From the NCBI GenBank assembly GCA_003439945.1, contig QVRM01005915.1:1-64000 (forward strand): a DNA stretch of 64,000 bases. The letters run 5' to 3'. This document shows positions 34,201-48,400 of this stretch, one piece after another. Numbering within the stretch: position 1 is the first letter of the stretch; each line of letters starts with the position of its first letter. Below the pieces are notes generated by a model, which searched no databases, was not told the origin of the DNA, and saw only the letters and a list, made by a program, of their open reading frames with translations. The stretch is from Dermanyssus gallinae (taxonomy: Eukaryota > Arthropoda > Arachnida > Mesostigmata > Dermanyssidae). A program made the position numbers and the translations under genes.

Positions 34201-37200
34201 ACCGGTTTTGCCACCGGGCGCTGCGCTGTCGCCTCACAGCAGACGAGTAACAAACAACCGCTAACAGACAGATAGACAGACCGACATCGTCGCAAGATTT
34301 GTCAGTCGCGACAGTCGCTTCCGCCGCCCGTCATCAACGACCGACCGATCGGCGGACAGACGGACGGACGGACGGATGGACATTACGCCCCCCTTCGGTG
34401 TTCTTCTTTTTCTTCTTCATCTTCTTCTCTCGACTACGACAATCTTCAGCACCTCGGCCATCATCAAACTTGATGGTCGATCAACCTCATCACGACCATC
34501 GTCGTCATCATCATCATCCTGATCATCGCCATCTTCATTGTACATGTTGTCATCATCGCCATCTTCATTGTACATGTTGTCATCATCGCCATCTTCATTG
34601 TGGTCGTTGTCATCATCATCATCATCATCATCACCACCACCACCACCACCACTACTACCATCAGTAGTATGGCGGCCCGTTGACGGTACGATTATCGTTG
34701 ACATCACCATTGCTATGGCCCATTTTCCGTATTTTTCTTTCTTCTTTTCTTGTCCTTCTGCTGCTGCTGTGTCTTCTTCTTGGTATTCCCTTTCTCTCTG
34801 CCGGTCTTAATTGTCAGCAGCAGCAGCAGCTTCGCCGAACACTACAACAACAATAATAAGCATAGCCATCACGATCATACTACTGACTACCAGAAGCAAC
34901 TACAATACACCGACCGCTACAAAGATCCGAAAAAGAAGAGAAACAGCAGGAGGAGGCCGAAAAAACAACAAAAAAAGAGGTGAAACGGAGGAAATTGCAG
35001 AACAAGCAGGAAAGGCTGGTGGTGGTAGGCCGGGAAGGAAACATAAGTTGTGGCTGGCGCTGTGGCAACAGTAGCAGAATAAGATCAAGGTGTAGCGGCA
35101 GTAGTGGAAAAAGAAGACTACGCCGCGAAGACGAAGGAAAACAGAGCAGCTTCAGCAGCAGCAGCAGCAGCAGCAGCAACGACAAGAATCTGAGACTGGC
35201 GATGACGAAGAAGAAAAAGAAGAAGCAGCAGCAGAAGGCAGAACAGAAGGAGGTGGAGGAGAAGAAGAAAACCAAAGCAGAACTAGAGAACGGGCCCACC
35301 AGCGCCAACCCAAGCTAACAACACCGACAGACAAACAGACAGACAGAGAGGCAGGCAGGCAGGCATACAGAAAGGCAGATATACAGACAGACAGAACTTT
35401 CTTCTGCAGAACTCTCATCACCACCAGCAGCAGCAGCACCAAGCAGCCCAGGCCGGCGGTTGAGCCAATGATTGGTCGTTCAGCAGTCAGTCAGTCAGTC
35501 AGCCAGTCAACCAACCAGTAGAGGGAAACTGAGGAGAAGACCTAGAGAAGAAAGACAGAAAAAGAAGAAAAGCGAAGAAAAACGAAGTTGGCACCATCAT
35601 ACACCCATGCATACAAACACACCCATACATACACACATGCATGCACTCGCGTATCCTTCATCATATCGTCCTTTGCGTCTGCAGAGGACTTCGGTCGCTT
35701 TGGACGTAGCCGCAGAAGTAGAGGGCGAGGAGAAGCACGAGGAGAAGCGGGAAGAAAGAAGAGGAGAGAAGGAGGAGTAGCAGCAGAAGAAAAAGAAGGA
35801 GGCGGCGAAGAGCAAGCAGAAATAGAGGAGGAGGAGGAGGAGAAGAAAGAAGACGACAACGACGACGAAGATCAAGCAGAAGCAACGAAGACAGGACGGC
35901 AGCGTCGTTATGCGAGAGAGCAAGCGTTTGACGATTGCTATCCTCTCTTTTTTTCGCTCTCTCTACACAGTGATGACGGATAGACACAGACAGAGAGAGA
36001 GAGAGAGAAAGAGATAGTGGGTGTCTGCCTGTTTCTCTGTCTGGTTGTTTGGCCGTCGGGCCGGCGTAGTAGTAGCAGTGGTAGTAGAAGAGCTGACGAA
36101 TGACGACGACGACGACACAGCTTCTGCGATTGTAAGAGCTGCTGTTGTTGTTGTTGCTGCTGCTGCTGTTGTGTGTTTTGTCGGTCTGACTTCGGCTGGT
36201 CGGTCGGTCGGTCGGTCGGACGGTCGGTGGGTCGGCGGTCAGCCGATCGTTGTTCGACGACAGAAGAAGAAGAAGAAACAGGACCACGACGAGGAAAAGG
36301 AGGAGGAAGACGGGGAGGAGGAGGAGGAGGAGGCGAACAGAGTGGGCCGACGACAGACACCCAGACAGACAAACTGACGGCACGATTCGAAGCTGCTGCT
36401 GCTGCCTCTGCTACTGCTGTTGTTGTTGTTGCTGTTTTGGGTATCGTCGTCGCTGCTGCTTGTTCGATAGCTGCTGCTGCTGCAACGACTACGAAGACTG
36501 CTGTTGCTGTTGGTCTCACTGTTATTGTTGTTGTTGTTGTTGTTGTTGCTGTCGCTGCTGGCGGCCTACTCCCTGTATGCGGCCTGCTATTTAGCGGGCT
36601 CCGTGTTGTCTCTCTCTCTCTCTCCCTCCCTCTTTCTCGTTTTCGATCTCCTCCTCGCTGGCGTTCGTTTCCCACTTCGTTTCTTCGTTCACCCGCCAGT
36701 TTGCTCGTTCACTACTGTAGTAGTAGTAGTGGTGGTTCTGGTGGTTGTTGTTGTTGTTGCTGCTGCTGCTGCTGCTGTGGTGGTTCTGGTAGTTATTTGT
36801 TGCTGCTCCCCAACGGCGGCGACGGCTGCACTGTTTGGGGTTGCGCTGATGACTGACTGGTCGGCTGTAGAACAGGGCCAACCAGCCGCTCCTTGTTTTT
36901 GTTTTGCTTGCCTTGCGCCAGGCCCAGGATTCATCGATTCCATGACGGCCACCACCAGCGCTACAGCATTAGAACAGCAACAACAACAACAGCAGCGGCG
37001 GCGGCTCCAAGAAGACATCCTTCCACCGTAGCCTAGTCTGAAACTTTGGCCACTTCATCCTTCTGTTCTTTTCCTCCTTTGTCTGTTTCGTCCGTTTTCT
37101 TCATCTTCTTCGTCGTCGTCTCCTTGATGTTCTGTTTCTCCAGTCTTCAACTAGGCTAACTCCTTCTTCTTCTGCTTCTGCTACAACAACAGCAACAACA

Positions 37201-38965
37201 ACAACAACAAATACCAACTCCATGTCGTGCTGGCCGAGTTTTACCCAGACAGGGTATTGAAAACAACACAAGCAGAAGTGACGACGACGACAAGAACGAT
37301 TCCTTGTTCTTATTCGCTATTATTGTTCATCGATCTTCGATCGAGTGGTTGGTTAGGAGAAGACGGTCGGAAGACCACGCCAGGGAGGTAAGCAAAGGAG
37401 AGGAGACGAGCACTTAGCCCATGGATAATTAGACACTGTGTGCTTCCCCACATGACCATGACAACTGGTCTGGTGAACGGTTGAAGTGACTGATGATGAT
37501 GTGACTGATTCGTGACAGACGGACAAATGGACTACTACTGCTACGACCAGTTCTACTACTGGGTGGCCTACTGGATGGTGGACGGATGGGTGATCTAACT
37601 TGATCAGATTTCCGGAGACCTAAAGAGTTCCGCCATTCATTGCCGTCGGAACTTTACACTCATCACTTACCTATTACCCAACGTTGACCATGAATTACTG
37701 CGTTTCTTCTGTCTATCAACTCATCGTTTACCTACCGACCTATCTACCATCCAAGTTGCGTTTTGTTATTGTGAGTGTTCCAACGCCTGTATTGATCTAT
37801 CAATAAATCAATTCATTCATCGGCACAATGACACATGACTGACAGCGTTCCATTGTTCCATTGATCGTGGTGGTGGTAGAGGCGGCGGCGGCGGCGTTGT
37901 TATTGTTGTCATCGCGTAATCGTCGTCGTCGTTGTTGCTGTTCTTATTATTGTTGCTGCTTACGTTGTTGTTATTGTTGCTGTTGTGATTGCTAGTGTGA
38001 TCATCACCTTTCATCATTTTCGCTACCATCACCACCATTATCATCATTATTCAGCAGCAGCAATAACAACAACAACATTTGTAGTGAGATCATGGTGTGA
38101 TGTCTTCTTACGTTCGTAGCTGAACTGCTGATTTTCTACACTAGTAGAACAAGTAGCAGTAACATGTAGAAGTGATCTGCTGCAGAACCTTCTGCGTCAT
38201 TATCATCCTTCATCATCCATCATCATCATCGTTTTAGTTGCTATGTTACCCCGCTGTCGTTGCCCATGTGTTTTGAGCGTGCTCTGGATTACGACGACGA
38301 CGACGACGACAACAACAACAGCTGCACCAGCGGTGACAACAACAGTTACACCACAAAACGGCGTTGTCAGTCGAAACAAGATCAGCCGCTGTCACAGCAG
38401 CAACAACAACAACAATAGCTTTTTCGAAGTGAACGGCAACGCGGACCGGCTCTTTATGCGTTAGAACAACCTGCCCTTAAATATCTACCTTACCTAGGCA
38501 AGAGAGAGAGAGAGAGAGTGGGTGGGCCTTTAGGACACATAGTAAATACTGGATTGGCGGCACAGCAACGAACCCTACAGTGCCACGGCAGCGAGGTTCG
38601 AAGAGAAAAGTAATCGAGGCAAAGTCATTGTCGTTTCGGAGTCCCTCGTGGTTCGATTGTTGTCATGTTTGCTGAAGTGTACTGGTAACGTTTGCCAGCG
38701 GAGCGACTAAAGGTCTCGGTTTGTTGGTCGGTTGCAAACTCCAACCGGCTCGTGTTCGAGATACCGACACTCACTCGATGCGTTCGTCAACATCACCATT
38801 TCCGTTGTTGTTGTTTTTTTCGTTGGTAGTGTTGGTGATGTAGTAATGATTGTTTAATTTGTTTCGATTTCATCCTGTCTTCGTCGTCGTCGTCGTTGTT
38901 GTCGTCGTCGTCGCTGTTATGTATTAACCATCCATCATCTACCGAACAATCTGTCATCAATATAT

Positions 38966-39005
<40 letters not shown>

Positions 39006-39402
39006 ATCGATGTTTGTCCTATTTTATCATTACCAACTATCAATACTTTTATCTAGGTAGAAGAGACCAAGCAAAGAAGAGTGTGATGCAAAGAGTAGTC
39101 AATAACGCAACTTTTACAACTGCTAAATTTTACAGTGTCATCGAAACATCGACCACGACCGCTGAAGCAGCCGCAACAACAGCAACGCCAGACTGTGTAG
39201 TTTCCAACGACTGCCAGGACACCAAACATTAGTCGGTACCAGTAGCACGAGAAAGACAACAACCACAACAAGAACGAAAAGAACCGGAAGAAAAAGCAGA
39301 ACTTCATCAACAACTATAGTGACAGGAGCAGCCAACCGTTGCAATAATTGTTTGAAGAAAAAACGACGACAACAGGAATAACATCTTCTCCACAGTACAA
39401 CA
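31271..39402. repeat. triplet-repeat-saturated region upstream of the zinc-finger gene
   Basis: Runs of GCC/GCT (31271-31890), AAC/GTT (32200-32840), CAT/ATC (32940-33000, 34480-34660), AGC/CTG (35150-35240, 36400-36780), purine-rich AAG/AGG (34920-35900) and others follow each other with little unique sequence between. Because the unit is three bases, stops are avoided and many long frames on both strands encode poly-Ala/Gln/Leu/Ser/Thr. None has splice or family support. A (TA)n array sits at 38969-39003. The last 330 bp (about 39060-39402) are CAA-rich and may be the 5' UTR of the gene starting at 39403. Confidence 0.8.
34521..34610. repeat. 30-bp minisatellite, three units
   Basis: Three tandem 30-bp units (34521-34550, 34551-34580, 34581-34610) with the core CATCTTCATTGTACATGTTG; the third has diverged at its end. 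Confidence 0.9.
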
Positions 39403-42400
39403 ATGTCGTCCACAGACATGTCTCTCTACGATCTTAATCTGCCGTACACTTTCAAGTGCCAGGCAAGTACTACTACAACTACTAATTGTAATCATAGTAA
39501 TTAGGATGATATTGCTCTTATAATATTTATTATTGCGAGTTACAGACGTCGGCATAAGTAGACTGCTGAATCTGCAATATTACATACATATTGTTTATTT
39601 CGCAATAACTTTGCGTTTTAAGATGCAATATTTAATATTATTGACAACATAATTAGCCTTAATACTACTAAGGAGATTGTGGTTGGCGTTACTATTATTA
39701 TTATTGTTGTTGTTTCTGACTACGTTGATAGTTATTTTCTGCTGGTTTCATTACATACAGCCAACCTGTGGCATGTACACCAGCTGCATTTTGGTACATT
39801 GCAGTTGTTATGGTGGCCATTGAATTGAGGGTTTGGCAGTTGATTGCACGTACATGATTAGTACAGTCATTGCGAGCGAGGTAGCAGGCCCGTTTAGCTT
39901 GTTGTTTTGGGGGAAATCCAGATAGATATATAGATAGATAGCTCTCACATGACAGAACAGGTCTGTAGCTTCTAGAGTTAGATATAGCGAGAGAGAGAAC
40001 TTGGCTCTGTGCTCTTACGTTGTTTCAATTATCATAGAGCTGAGAGCACTGATTATATGTCGTTTGCTCTGCCTATTTGTGTCGTGTTCTGGTGCGGTGC
40101 GTCGAGTTGACGGTTAAAATTTTGAACGAATGTTCGAATTTAGATATATTATAGGTGTATGTGGGTGTTCATTAGATTTTTTTTGTAATGCTATTTTTGA
40201 TGACTTTGGTTATCAGATTTATGGTAAATTTATGGTAACATGTATATGTGTGGCAATGTTCTAGAAGAGGGTTTATTAGGTCGCCTACTAGTTTTTCTTG
40301 ACTGTGGCGTTGTCGAATCGTTTTCGTCGACATTGTCGTCATTATCATTAACATGATGATGATTACGATGATGAAACCCATCATGGGAATCGTCTCTGCA
40401 GTAGGTTCCTCGAGTGTTGTTGGTGTCGTGCGCCGTTGTTTTGGCCTATTCTAGCTCGGTGACTGTTTCGAGCTGGTTGTCGGACCGTCGCCTTCTACCT
40501 GGATGTATATATATATATATATACAGCCGACGACCCAATCTCTCTGCCCACTACTGACCGCGACCGCCACTGCCTCTGTACTGAGTGGGTGAATTGAACG
40601 ACCCACCCGAGAGCCTGCATGCTCGCCTTTCTTTTTCCCGTCTGCCCCTCTGATGCAGCTGCTGCCGACGAGCCCCCCTCCGCCCCACGGCGCGCCCTCC
40701 CCCCGTCATCGTCGTCACACCGTTCCGCTGGTCGGCCAAGCGCCGCCGCTGTTTCAGCGGTGGCGGCGGCAGCGACGGCGGCGCTAGCGGCGGCCGTAGC
40801 GCCGCCGAAACAGCGGCGGTGGCTCCTTCGACCCACCGACCAGGCAGGCCTAACAACAGCGGCCGCCGCTGCTGTCGTCACCACCAGACTACTATTACTA
40901 CTACTACTAATACTACGACAACTACGATCATCACCATCATAACTACCCAACAGCAGTAGTAGTAGTAGTAGTAGTCAGCCAGCTAACTCGACTATCTAGC
41001 CAGCCAGCCAGCCTGCCTACTATGACGGACTATGTTCGACGGGTGACGTCATCATCATGGTCAGCGGCGGCCGCTGCTGCTACCGCCACAGCAGCGGCCG
41101 CTAAAGGCGGCGGCGGTGACGGCGGCGGCCGCTGTTGCTGCTGCTGCTGCTACTACGACCACAGCAGCGGCCGCTAAAGTTAGAGGCGCCGCCGCGGCCC
41201 CGCCACTTCTCAGCAACCAACCGGCAGAGCAAGCGGCCGGCGGGCTGACCGACTCACCGACAGACCGACCGATTTCACCTCCACGAGCTGCTGCCGCCGT
41301 TGCCATTGCCGCCGTCGCCATGGCACGCAGCAGCAGCTACACTTGTAGGTTGTAGTCGTAGTTGGGCCTACACTATATGCCGATAGCGCCACATACACAG
41401 AGGAGGAGGAGGAGTAACGATAGCGACGCCGAAACGGGGGACTACAATAACAACAACAATGATGATGATGATGATGATAACGACCGCCGTTGTCGCCGCC
41501 GCTGCTGCTGCTGCTATCATGATGACAAGTTGTAGATAACAACAGAGATGGGATGTGGTGCGACGTCGGCGGAATTGACGACAGGGATCATCACAACAAT
41601 AATAATAATAATGACAAGAGGCCGACGAGAACATCACGAGCGCTAGTAGAGGACGATGAGAGTTGTCGCGCAAACCACAACGACACACGATGAGTTAATA
41701 CGCTGTGCATGTGCGGTTGGCCACCCATTGACGCGATTGTGGGGGGGGGGGGGGTGACTTGTCGTGGTAGATATTAACACACTGGCTAGTTTTTTCTTAT
41801 TGTTTTATTACGTTGCTATGGTGGTTTTTGTGTTTATTTTTTTTAGTCTTTCAAGCCTTCAATGAGCTTGTCGTCGTGGTTCGTGTTTCTTGTTTCGACT
41901 CGTTGGAAGTTGATGGATCTCTCTACCTGGACTTTTGTTAGTTTGTGCACTTGGTTGTTGTCGTCGTCGTGGATGACGTTAATCTAACGACCCGAGCCAC
42001 CTGATGAATTGTGACGTTGATCGTTGTGTTGTTGTTGTCTTCTGCTGGCATCAGCAGACGACACTACGGCGGCTGTTGTGTCGTCTGCTGGCATTGCGAC
42101 TGCTATGAGGCGGCGCACATCAACAAACACCACATTAGCAGACGATATGAATGTGAGCAGCAACACCAGCCGCCGCTCCGTGGCATCATCATCATTATAT
42201 CATCATGTTGTTACCCCCTCCCCATCATTACTGGTAGTAGCAGCAGCAGCAGCAGGCCCTTATTATCATCATCATTATCATCATCATAGCGATTAGACAT
42301 GTCGTCGCGGGCGGCTGCAGCGTCATTATCATCATCGTCATCATCATTAGTAACACTGTCATTGTGGCACTTCGCAGTTGCCGCCATTCATAGTTAACGG

Positions 42401-45400
42401 TGATGATGATGATGATGTCAATGCTGTGTCTTCCTCCGCTGCTGCTGCTGCTGCCGTCGTTGTCATCATCATCATCATCATCATGCCCTGTGCGACGGTT
42501 GGTTGCTAGCACAGTGGCAACAGTATTATCAATGACAGGCGGAGGGGGAGCAGCAGTACCACTACTACTACTACTACTACAACTAAATACTACTACTACC
42601 AGCAGTATTTGTAGTAGTAGCAGTACTACTACTACTACTATCACAATCAGCAGCAGCAGTAGTAGTAGTCTAGTCTAGTCTATTAGTTGTGGTCGTTCTA
42701 GTAGTAGCAGCAGCCGCAACTTATCCGTCGCTGCCGTCGCCATTGTTGTTGTTGTTGTCGTCGTTGGTACTACGACTTTTCCGACCGCCGTTGCCGCCGC
42801 CGCTGCTAATCTGTGGCCGTAGTAGCTGGTAGTGGCGTCAGCAGCAGCAACAACAACAACAACGACGATAGTTGTTGTTTTTGTCGTCGTCGTCATAGCA
42901 GTAGTCGCTAAGTATCAGTAGTAGTAGTAGTAGTAGCTGTAATAGCAGCAGCAGCAGCAGTAGTAGTAGGAGGAGGAGGAGTAGTAGAATACATTAGTAG
43001 CAGTTGTGCTACTGTCGCTGCTGCTGTACGAGTGAGTAGCTGTAGTGGCAGGCAGATGAGATAGCCGAACAGGAAGAAGAAGAAGAAGGGGAAAAAAGAA
43101 GAGAATGAAGTAGCTGTAGTGGCAGTGGCGGACGACAACCGACAATAACAACAGCAACAACAACAACAACAACAACAACAGCAACAACAACAACAGACAC
43201 ATCGACAAACAGCAGCAGCAACTGCTGCTGTTGCCTTGACGGTGGTGGTGACGGTGGTGGTGGCGGCAATAGCAGTAGCAGTAGTCGCAACAACAGCGGC
43301 AGGGGCTGCAGCGGCAGTAGCAGTAGCTGGAGGGAAACTACAACTACGCTGCAGAGTTCGTCGTTTTTGGCCACACGTCATCGTCGTAGTCGTCGTCGTC
43401 ACAGTCATAGTCATAGTTCAGCTTTTTGTGTTATCACCGTCGCCGCCGCCGTTGTTGTCGTTTGTGGTAGTTGCTGTTGTGGTCGTTGTTGTAGGAGTAG
43501 TAGTAGTGGTGGTTGTGGTGTGCTCTTTTTGATGGTTGCGCCAAACCAGTTAGTTAACTAACTAACTATTGCGCTGCTGCTGCTGCTGTTAAAGCGGTGT
43601 GAAGGTGGAAAAGGCGGACGAGGAGACTGGAGACAGGCAGGCAGGCGCGCGCGCGGGCGCGCGACTCAAAGAGCGCCAGAAACCGAGAGAGACAGAGAGA
43701 GAGGTGGAGAGAGAGAGTTGGAGATACAGACAAAGAGGGAGAGAGAAATAACATAAAGAAGGCAGCAGCAGCAACAACAACAACAGGCGAGTGGAAGAAG
43801 TAACAACAACAACAACAACAACAACCGAGAAAGGAGCGCGGTTGCTACAATCGGCGACGGGCGTCTGGCTGGCTATATCAGGGGCAGCAACACTAACAAC
43901 AACAGCAGCAGCAACAGCCGGTAGAAAATCAACAGCAGCAGCAGCAACAACAGCAGTCGTGTCCGTGTCCTCCGTGTTGGTTGCTGGTAGTGGTGATGTT
44001 GTTAATGGTGGTGGTGGTGGTCGGTCGGTCGGTCGAATTAGAGGAGTCGACTGAGGACCGCAGTCAACAGCAGCAGCAGCAGCAGCAGTAACGGCAGAAA
44101 CAGTGGCAGTTCGAACAGTTCTCTTCGAAACTCTGAAAGTCGCAGCCGCAGGTGAAGCAACAACAACAGCATCATCATCATCATCATTATATTCAACAAC
44201 AGCTGCAGGAGGAGCAGCAGCAGCATCATCAACCATAGCAGACTAGCGCTAGAAGTGGCAGAACAACAACAACAGCAGCAGCAACAACAACAACAACAAC
44301 AACAGAAATCGCCACTCACTGATCGAACGAAAACCGTCCTAATAGTACTGCTGTTCCCTGTAACTACGGCTGCTGCTGCTGCTACTGTTATAATCATCTG
44401 AAATTGTTGTTGCTGTTGTTGTTGTTGTTGTTGATCGTCTTCGCCCAATTGACGGACAGCTGATCGGATGGATAACGGATTGAAGATAAGATACACACAA
44501 TGGATAGACGACCACGACGACAACGAACATGTAGATGATCATCTAGATTCTCCATCCACCGATCTAACTACATCTAACTATGTACCGACCTGCCTAGCTA
44601 TGACTGTATAATTACATAGTAGTTAGTGGTTAACTCCAACTTGTTCACCACCGCATCTGCAGTAACCGGCCGCCACCAGTGTTCGAACGAACCGTCGTTG
44701 TGTGACGTCGGCTGGATAACGTTTCTGAGTGGGTGATTAAGACAAAGAGAGGGAAATAGAGAGAGAGAGAGATAACGTGTGTTCGAATCAGTACTTTCTT
44801 TTCTCTCTCGTTGATTCTCACTCTCTGCTTGCTTACGAGCAGTGTGACGGGTGACGGCTGCTGCTGATAGCAGCAGTTGATTTGATTGACTACTTTTGCT
44901 TCTTTTTCTTCATCTTCAACATCGACGACGACGACAACAACACCAATAGCAATAACATTACCTGAAAAACTGTGTCTGTGACTGTCTGAGTGACTGATGG
45001 ATTCATTAACTGGATTGGAACTTGATTGGAATATTCCTCCGGTCAGCTGGTCGGTGTATTATCGGTCGTTTACTTGAAAATACCGTCCGTCCGTCTGTCC
45101 GGTGGCGGCAGCGATTCGTTTCTTGATTCGTCTGGCATTTTGTGACTGGTTTGTATTCGTTAGCGTCTGCGTATCTACATACATACATACGTCGTACGTA
45201 CATACGTACGAGCCTACCTGTGTGCGTGGGTGGCTGGATGAATGAATGAATGAATTGATGGGTATGTGTGAATGGGTGGATGGATGATTGCTTGCACTAA
45301 TTGTTACTATTCGTGACCAAAAGTTGGGGGTTCTTGTGTTCGACAGTTACCAACCCCTTCATGAGTGTACTCACACACACACATGCATCAATTTTTTCTA

Positions 45401-48400
45401 TTTATTTATTTATGCATGATGATTATGCGCTTGTTTAGTGAGCTAACACATTGCCGTGTGCTTTGTGGTACGCGAGAGTGATCTGATTGATAAGCACCCC
45501 AGTTACTTCTCTGGTTGACCCTATGCTTCCCCCCCATCTCTCTCTCTCTTCTTTCGCTCTTAATGATTAAGTGTGAAAGTAATGAGAGTGGATGGGAGCC
45601 ATCTTTTCTGTCGCTTTCAAACTCGGTGTAATTCTATTTTTCTTTTTGTGTCTGACCGACGTCCAAAACAATGCAAGTGATGAAGAACCGATTTGACTTG
45701 TTGTTGTCGTCGTTGTCGTTGTCAGCATCGCCACCGGTTGCAAGCAACAATCCTAAGAGCAATCAGTTGTTCATTAGCTTGCTTTTGTTGTCGCTACAGC
45801 AAAATACAATAACAGCAGCAACATAACAAAAAATAGAATCTGTCTTTGCTTAATTCTGCGTATGTCCTGTTGGAAAACAACAATAACAACAGCAACGACA
45901 TTAGTAGCACTGCAAAACTGTGCCAAGATCAACAACACCTCGCTACTACTTATCTTTGATTATCAATTGTAGTTTTGCTGTTTTTGCTGGTTGCGTTTGT
46001 CATAGTTTTATGCAGCTCTCTCTTTGATACGTTACTGTTCTGTCCCATATACATTTATCTAGTTGCGTGGTCTCTAGGTCCCTCCGTGTCGTCGTCATCG
46101 GCATTATCACCACTATTATTGACATGCATCGAGTAAATTTTCTACAGGGTTGTTGATTTGTGTTGTTGTTCTTTTTTCCACTAATCATCATCATTATTAT
46201 CATGGCCACCAGTACAAATTGATAGAGCATCAACAGGCAACAACAACAATAAACAGTAGCAGCAAACATTCGAAGTTCGCAACAAAGGAACCGAGTTGTT
46301 CATCATCATTCAACCACATTATGGTCGTTACATTCTAAATACGATTTCAACTAGGTAGGACGAACACGAACTATTACTACGACTACGACTACTACTACTA
46401 CTTGTTCTGTCATTAATTAATGACTGTTGCTGCTGCGGCGGCGGCTGCTGCTGCACCTGTTGCTGTTATTGCTATTGCTGGGGTAGTAGGAGCAGTAATA
46501 ATGCTGTTTTATACAAACACTCAGTATTACTATTGCTGTTGTTGTTGTTGTCGCTGTTGTTGTTGCTGCTGCTGCTGCTGATTTTGCTGTGAGTAACGTT
46601 TGAAGAGCAACAACAACACTAAACAATAACGGTTGGCTCTAGCCGACAGACAACAACGACCACAACGACGACGACAACGACAACGGCAACGATGATGAAC
46701 ACTACTATTATTGCAGTAGCAGCAGCATCAGCAGTTCGAATGCATCATAGCTTTTGTCGTAGCCACAAGCTATGCTGGTGCTGGTGCTGCCGCCTCGTGC
46801 TGCTGCTATGATTGTTGGCGACTGTTTGTCTGTCCGCCTGTTCTTTCTGTCTGGCTGTCTCTCTGGCTGGCTGTTGGTTGTATGTATGTTTGTGAGTGCA
46901 TTTGGCTATTTGTCGCCTACCGTTTGCTGTTGGTTGAAACAGCCGAAAGCGGCTACCACCACCACCATCACCATTACCAGTACCAGTTCAGTTGTTGTAG
47001 CCAGTTGCTGTAGCTACAAACAACAACAACACCACCAACAACAATAGCAGTAATAACAGCAATAATAGCAGCAATAACAACAACAACGGTAGCCGTTGTT
47101 TGTTGTGCGAAGTTGTTATCGTTGGTGATGACGACGACAACGACGCCAACGAAGCTACAACTGTCATTATCACTCTAACTAACTAACTAACACCAATAAC
47201 TAACTACTACTAGCATGGTGGTGGTGGCGGCGGCGGCGGCGGTGGCGACAACCACCACTACCAATCATCATGATCACTATTATCACGGTGGTGTTCATGG
47301 TCGTGGTGGTGGTGGTGGTGGTAGGTGGTGGTGGTGGTGGTGATAATATTGATAATGACGACGACGACGACCGACCATGGTGATTGTGACGATGTTGATA
47401 ATGATTGTGCTGCTGCTGATGATTATGATGATGATGGGGAGAATCATCATCACCACCACCACCACCACCACTACCAGTACTATCATTAGCATCATCACCA
47501 TCATTATCATCATCTTCATCATCTTCTTCATAATCATCATGATCAGCATCATGATGGTGATGCGGGCTACTACTACTACTACTACTGCTCTGTTCAGTTG
47601 TTCGCTATCGTTCTAACAGCCACAGCCGTCGCCGTTGTCGCCGCTGCCACCAGCCAGCAACAGCGGTAACAACAACAACAACAACAACAACAACAACTAC
47701 GGCGGCGGCCGCAGCACGACCAGCAGCAGCAACGACAGCCGCAGTAACAGCCGCAACAACCGCCACCCACCGTCGTTGCTGCTGCTGTTGCTGCGGCCGA
47801 ACGACATAGACTATCTCACTCACTCACTCACTCACGCGCACACAGGGACACAGATAGACGGACGGACGAACGGCCAGACAAACAGACAGACAGACGGGTA
47901 CTTGGTTGGCTGACTGGCTGGCGGCCGGGTTGGTTGGTTGGTTTGTTGCTACAACGACGACGACAACGGCGGCATCGTCGGCGGCGGCAGCGGCAGCAGC
48001 GGCAGCGATCACTACTACAACCATCACCACCACCACCACCACCACCACCAGTATCAATAACAGCAACAGCAATAACAACAACAACGACAACGACGACCGC
48101 AACAACAATTGTTGTCTGTCTATCTGTCTATCTATCTATCAATATATGTCTGTAGGTGGGAGAAGTGTGTCCGAGTGTCCGGCCGGTCGTCTGTTTGGCT
48201 GGCTGTCTGTCTGTCTGACTGTCTGACTGTCGAGTTGCTGCTGCGGCTGCTGCTGACGTTGGTTGGCAACGACGGTCGCAACGGCGTCGCAGACGCCGCA
48301 TTCGCACTTGTTGTTGTCATTGTTGTTGTCGTCGTCGTCGTCATCATCATCATCATCGTGGTCGTTATTTTAGTTATGGCCGTTAATTTCCGCTGCTGCT

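Noticed and set aside
31180..48400. Dozens of 60-250-codon open frames on both strands
   Set aside because: They are produced by trinucleotide repeats (poly-Leu, Ala, Gln, Ser, Thr, Val translations), overlap on both strands and all frames, and lack splice sites or family motifs.
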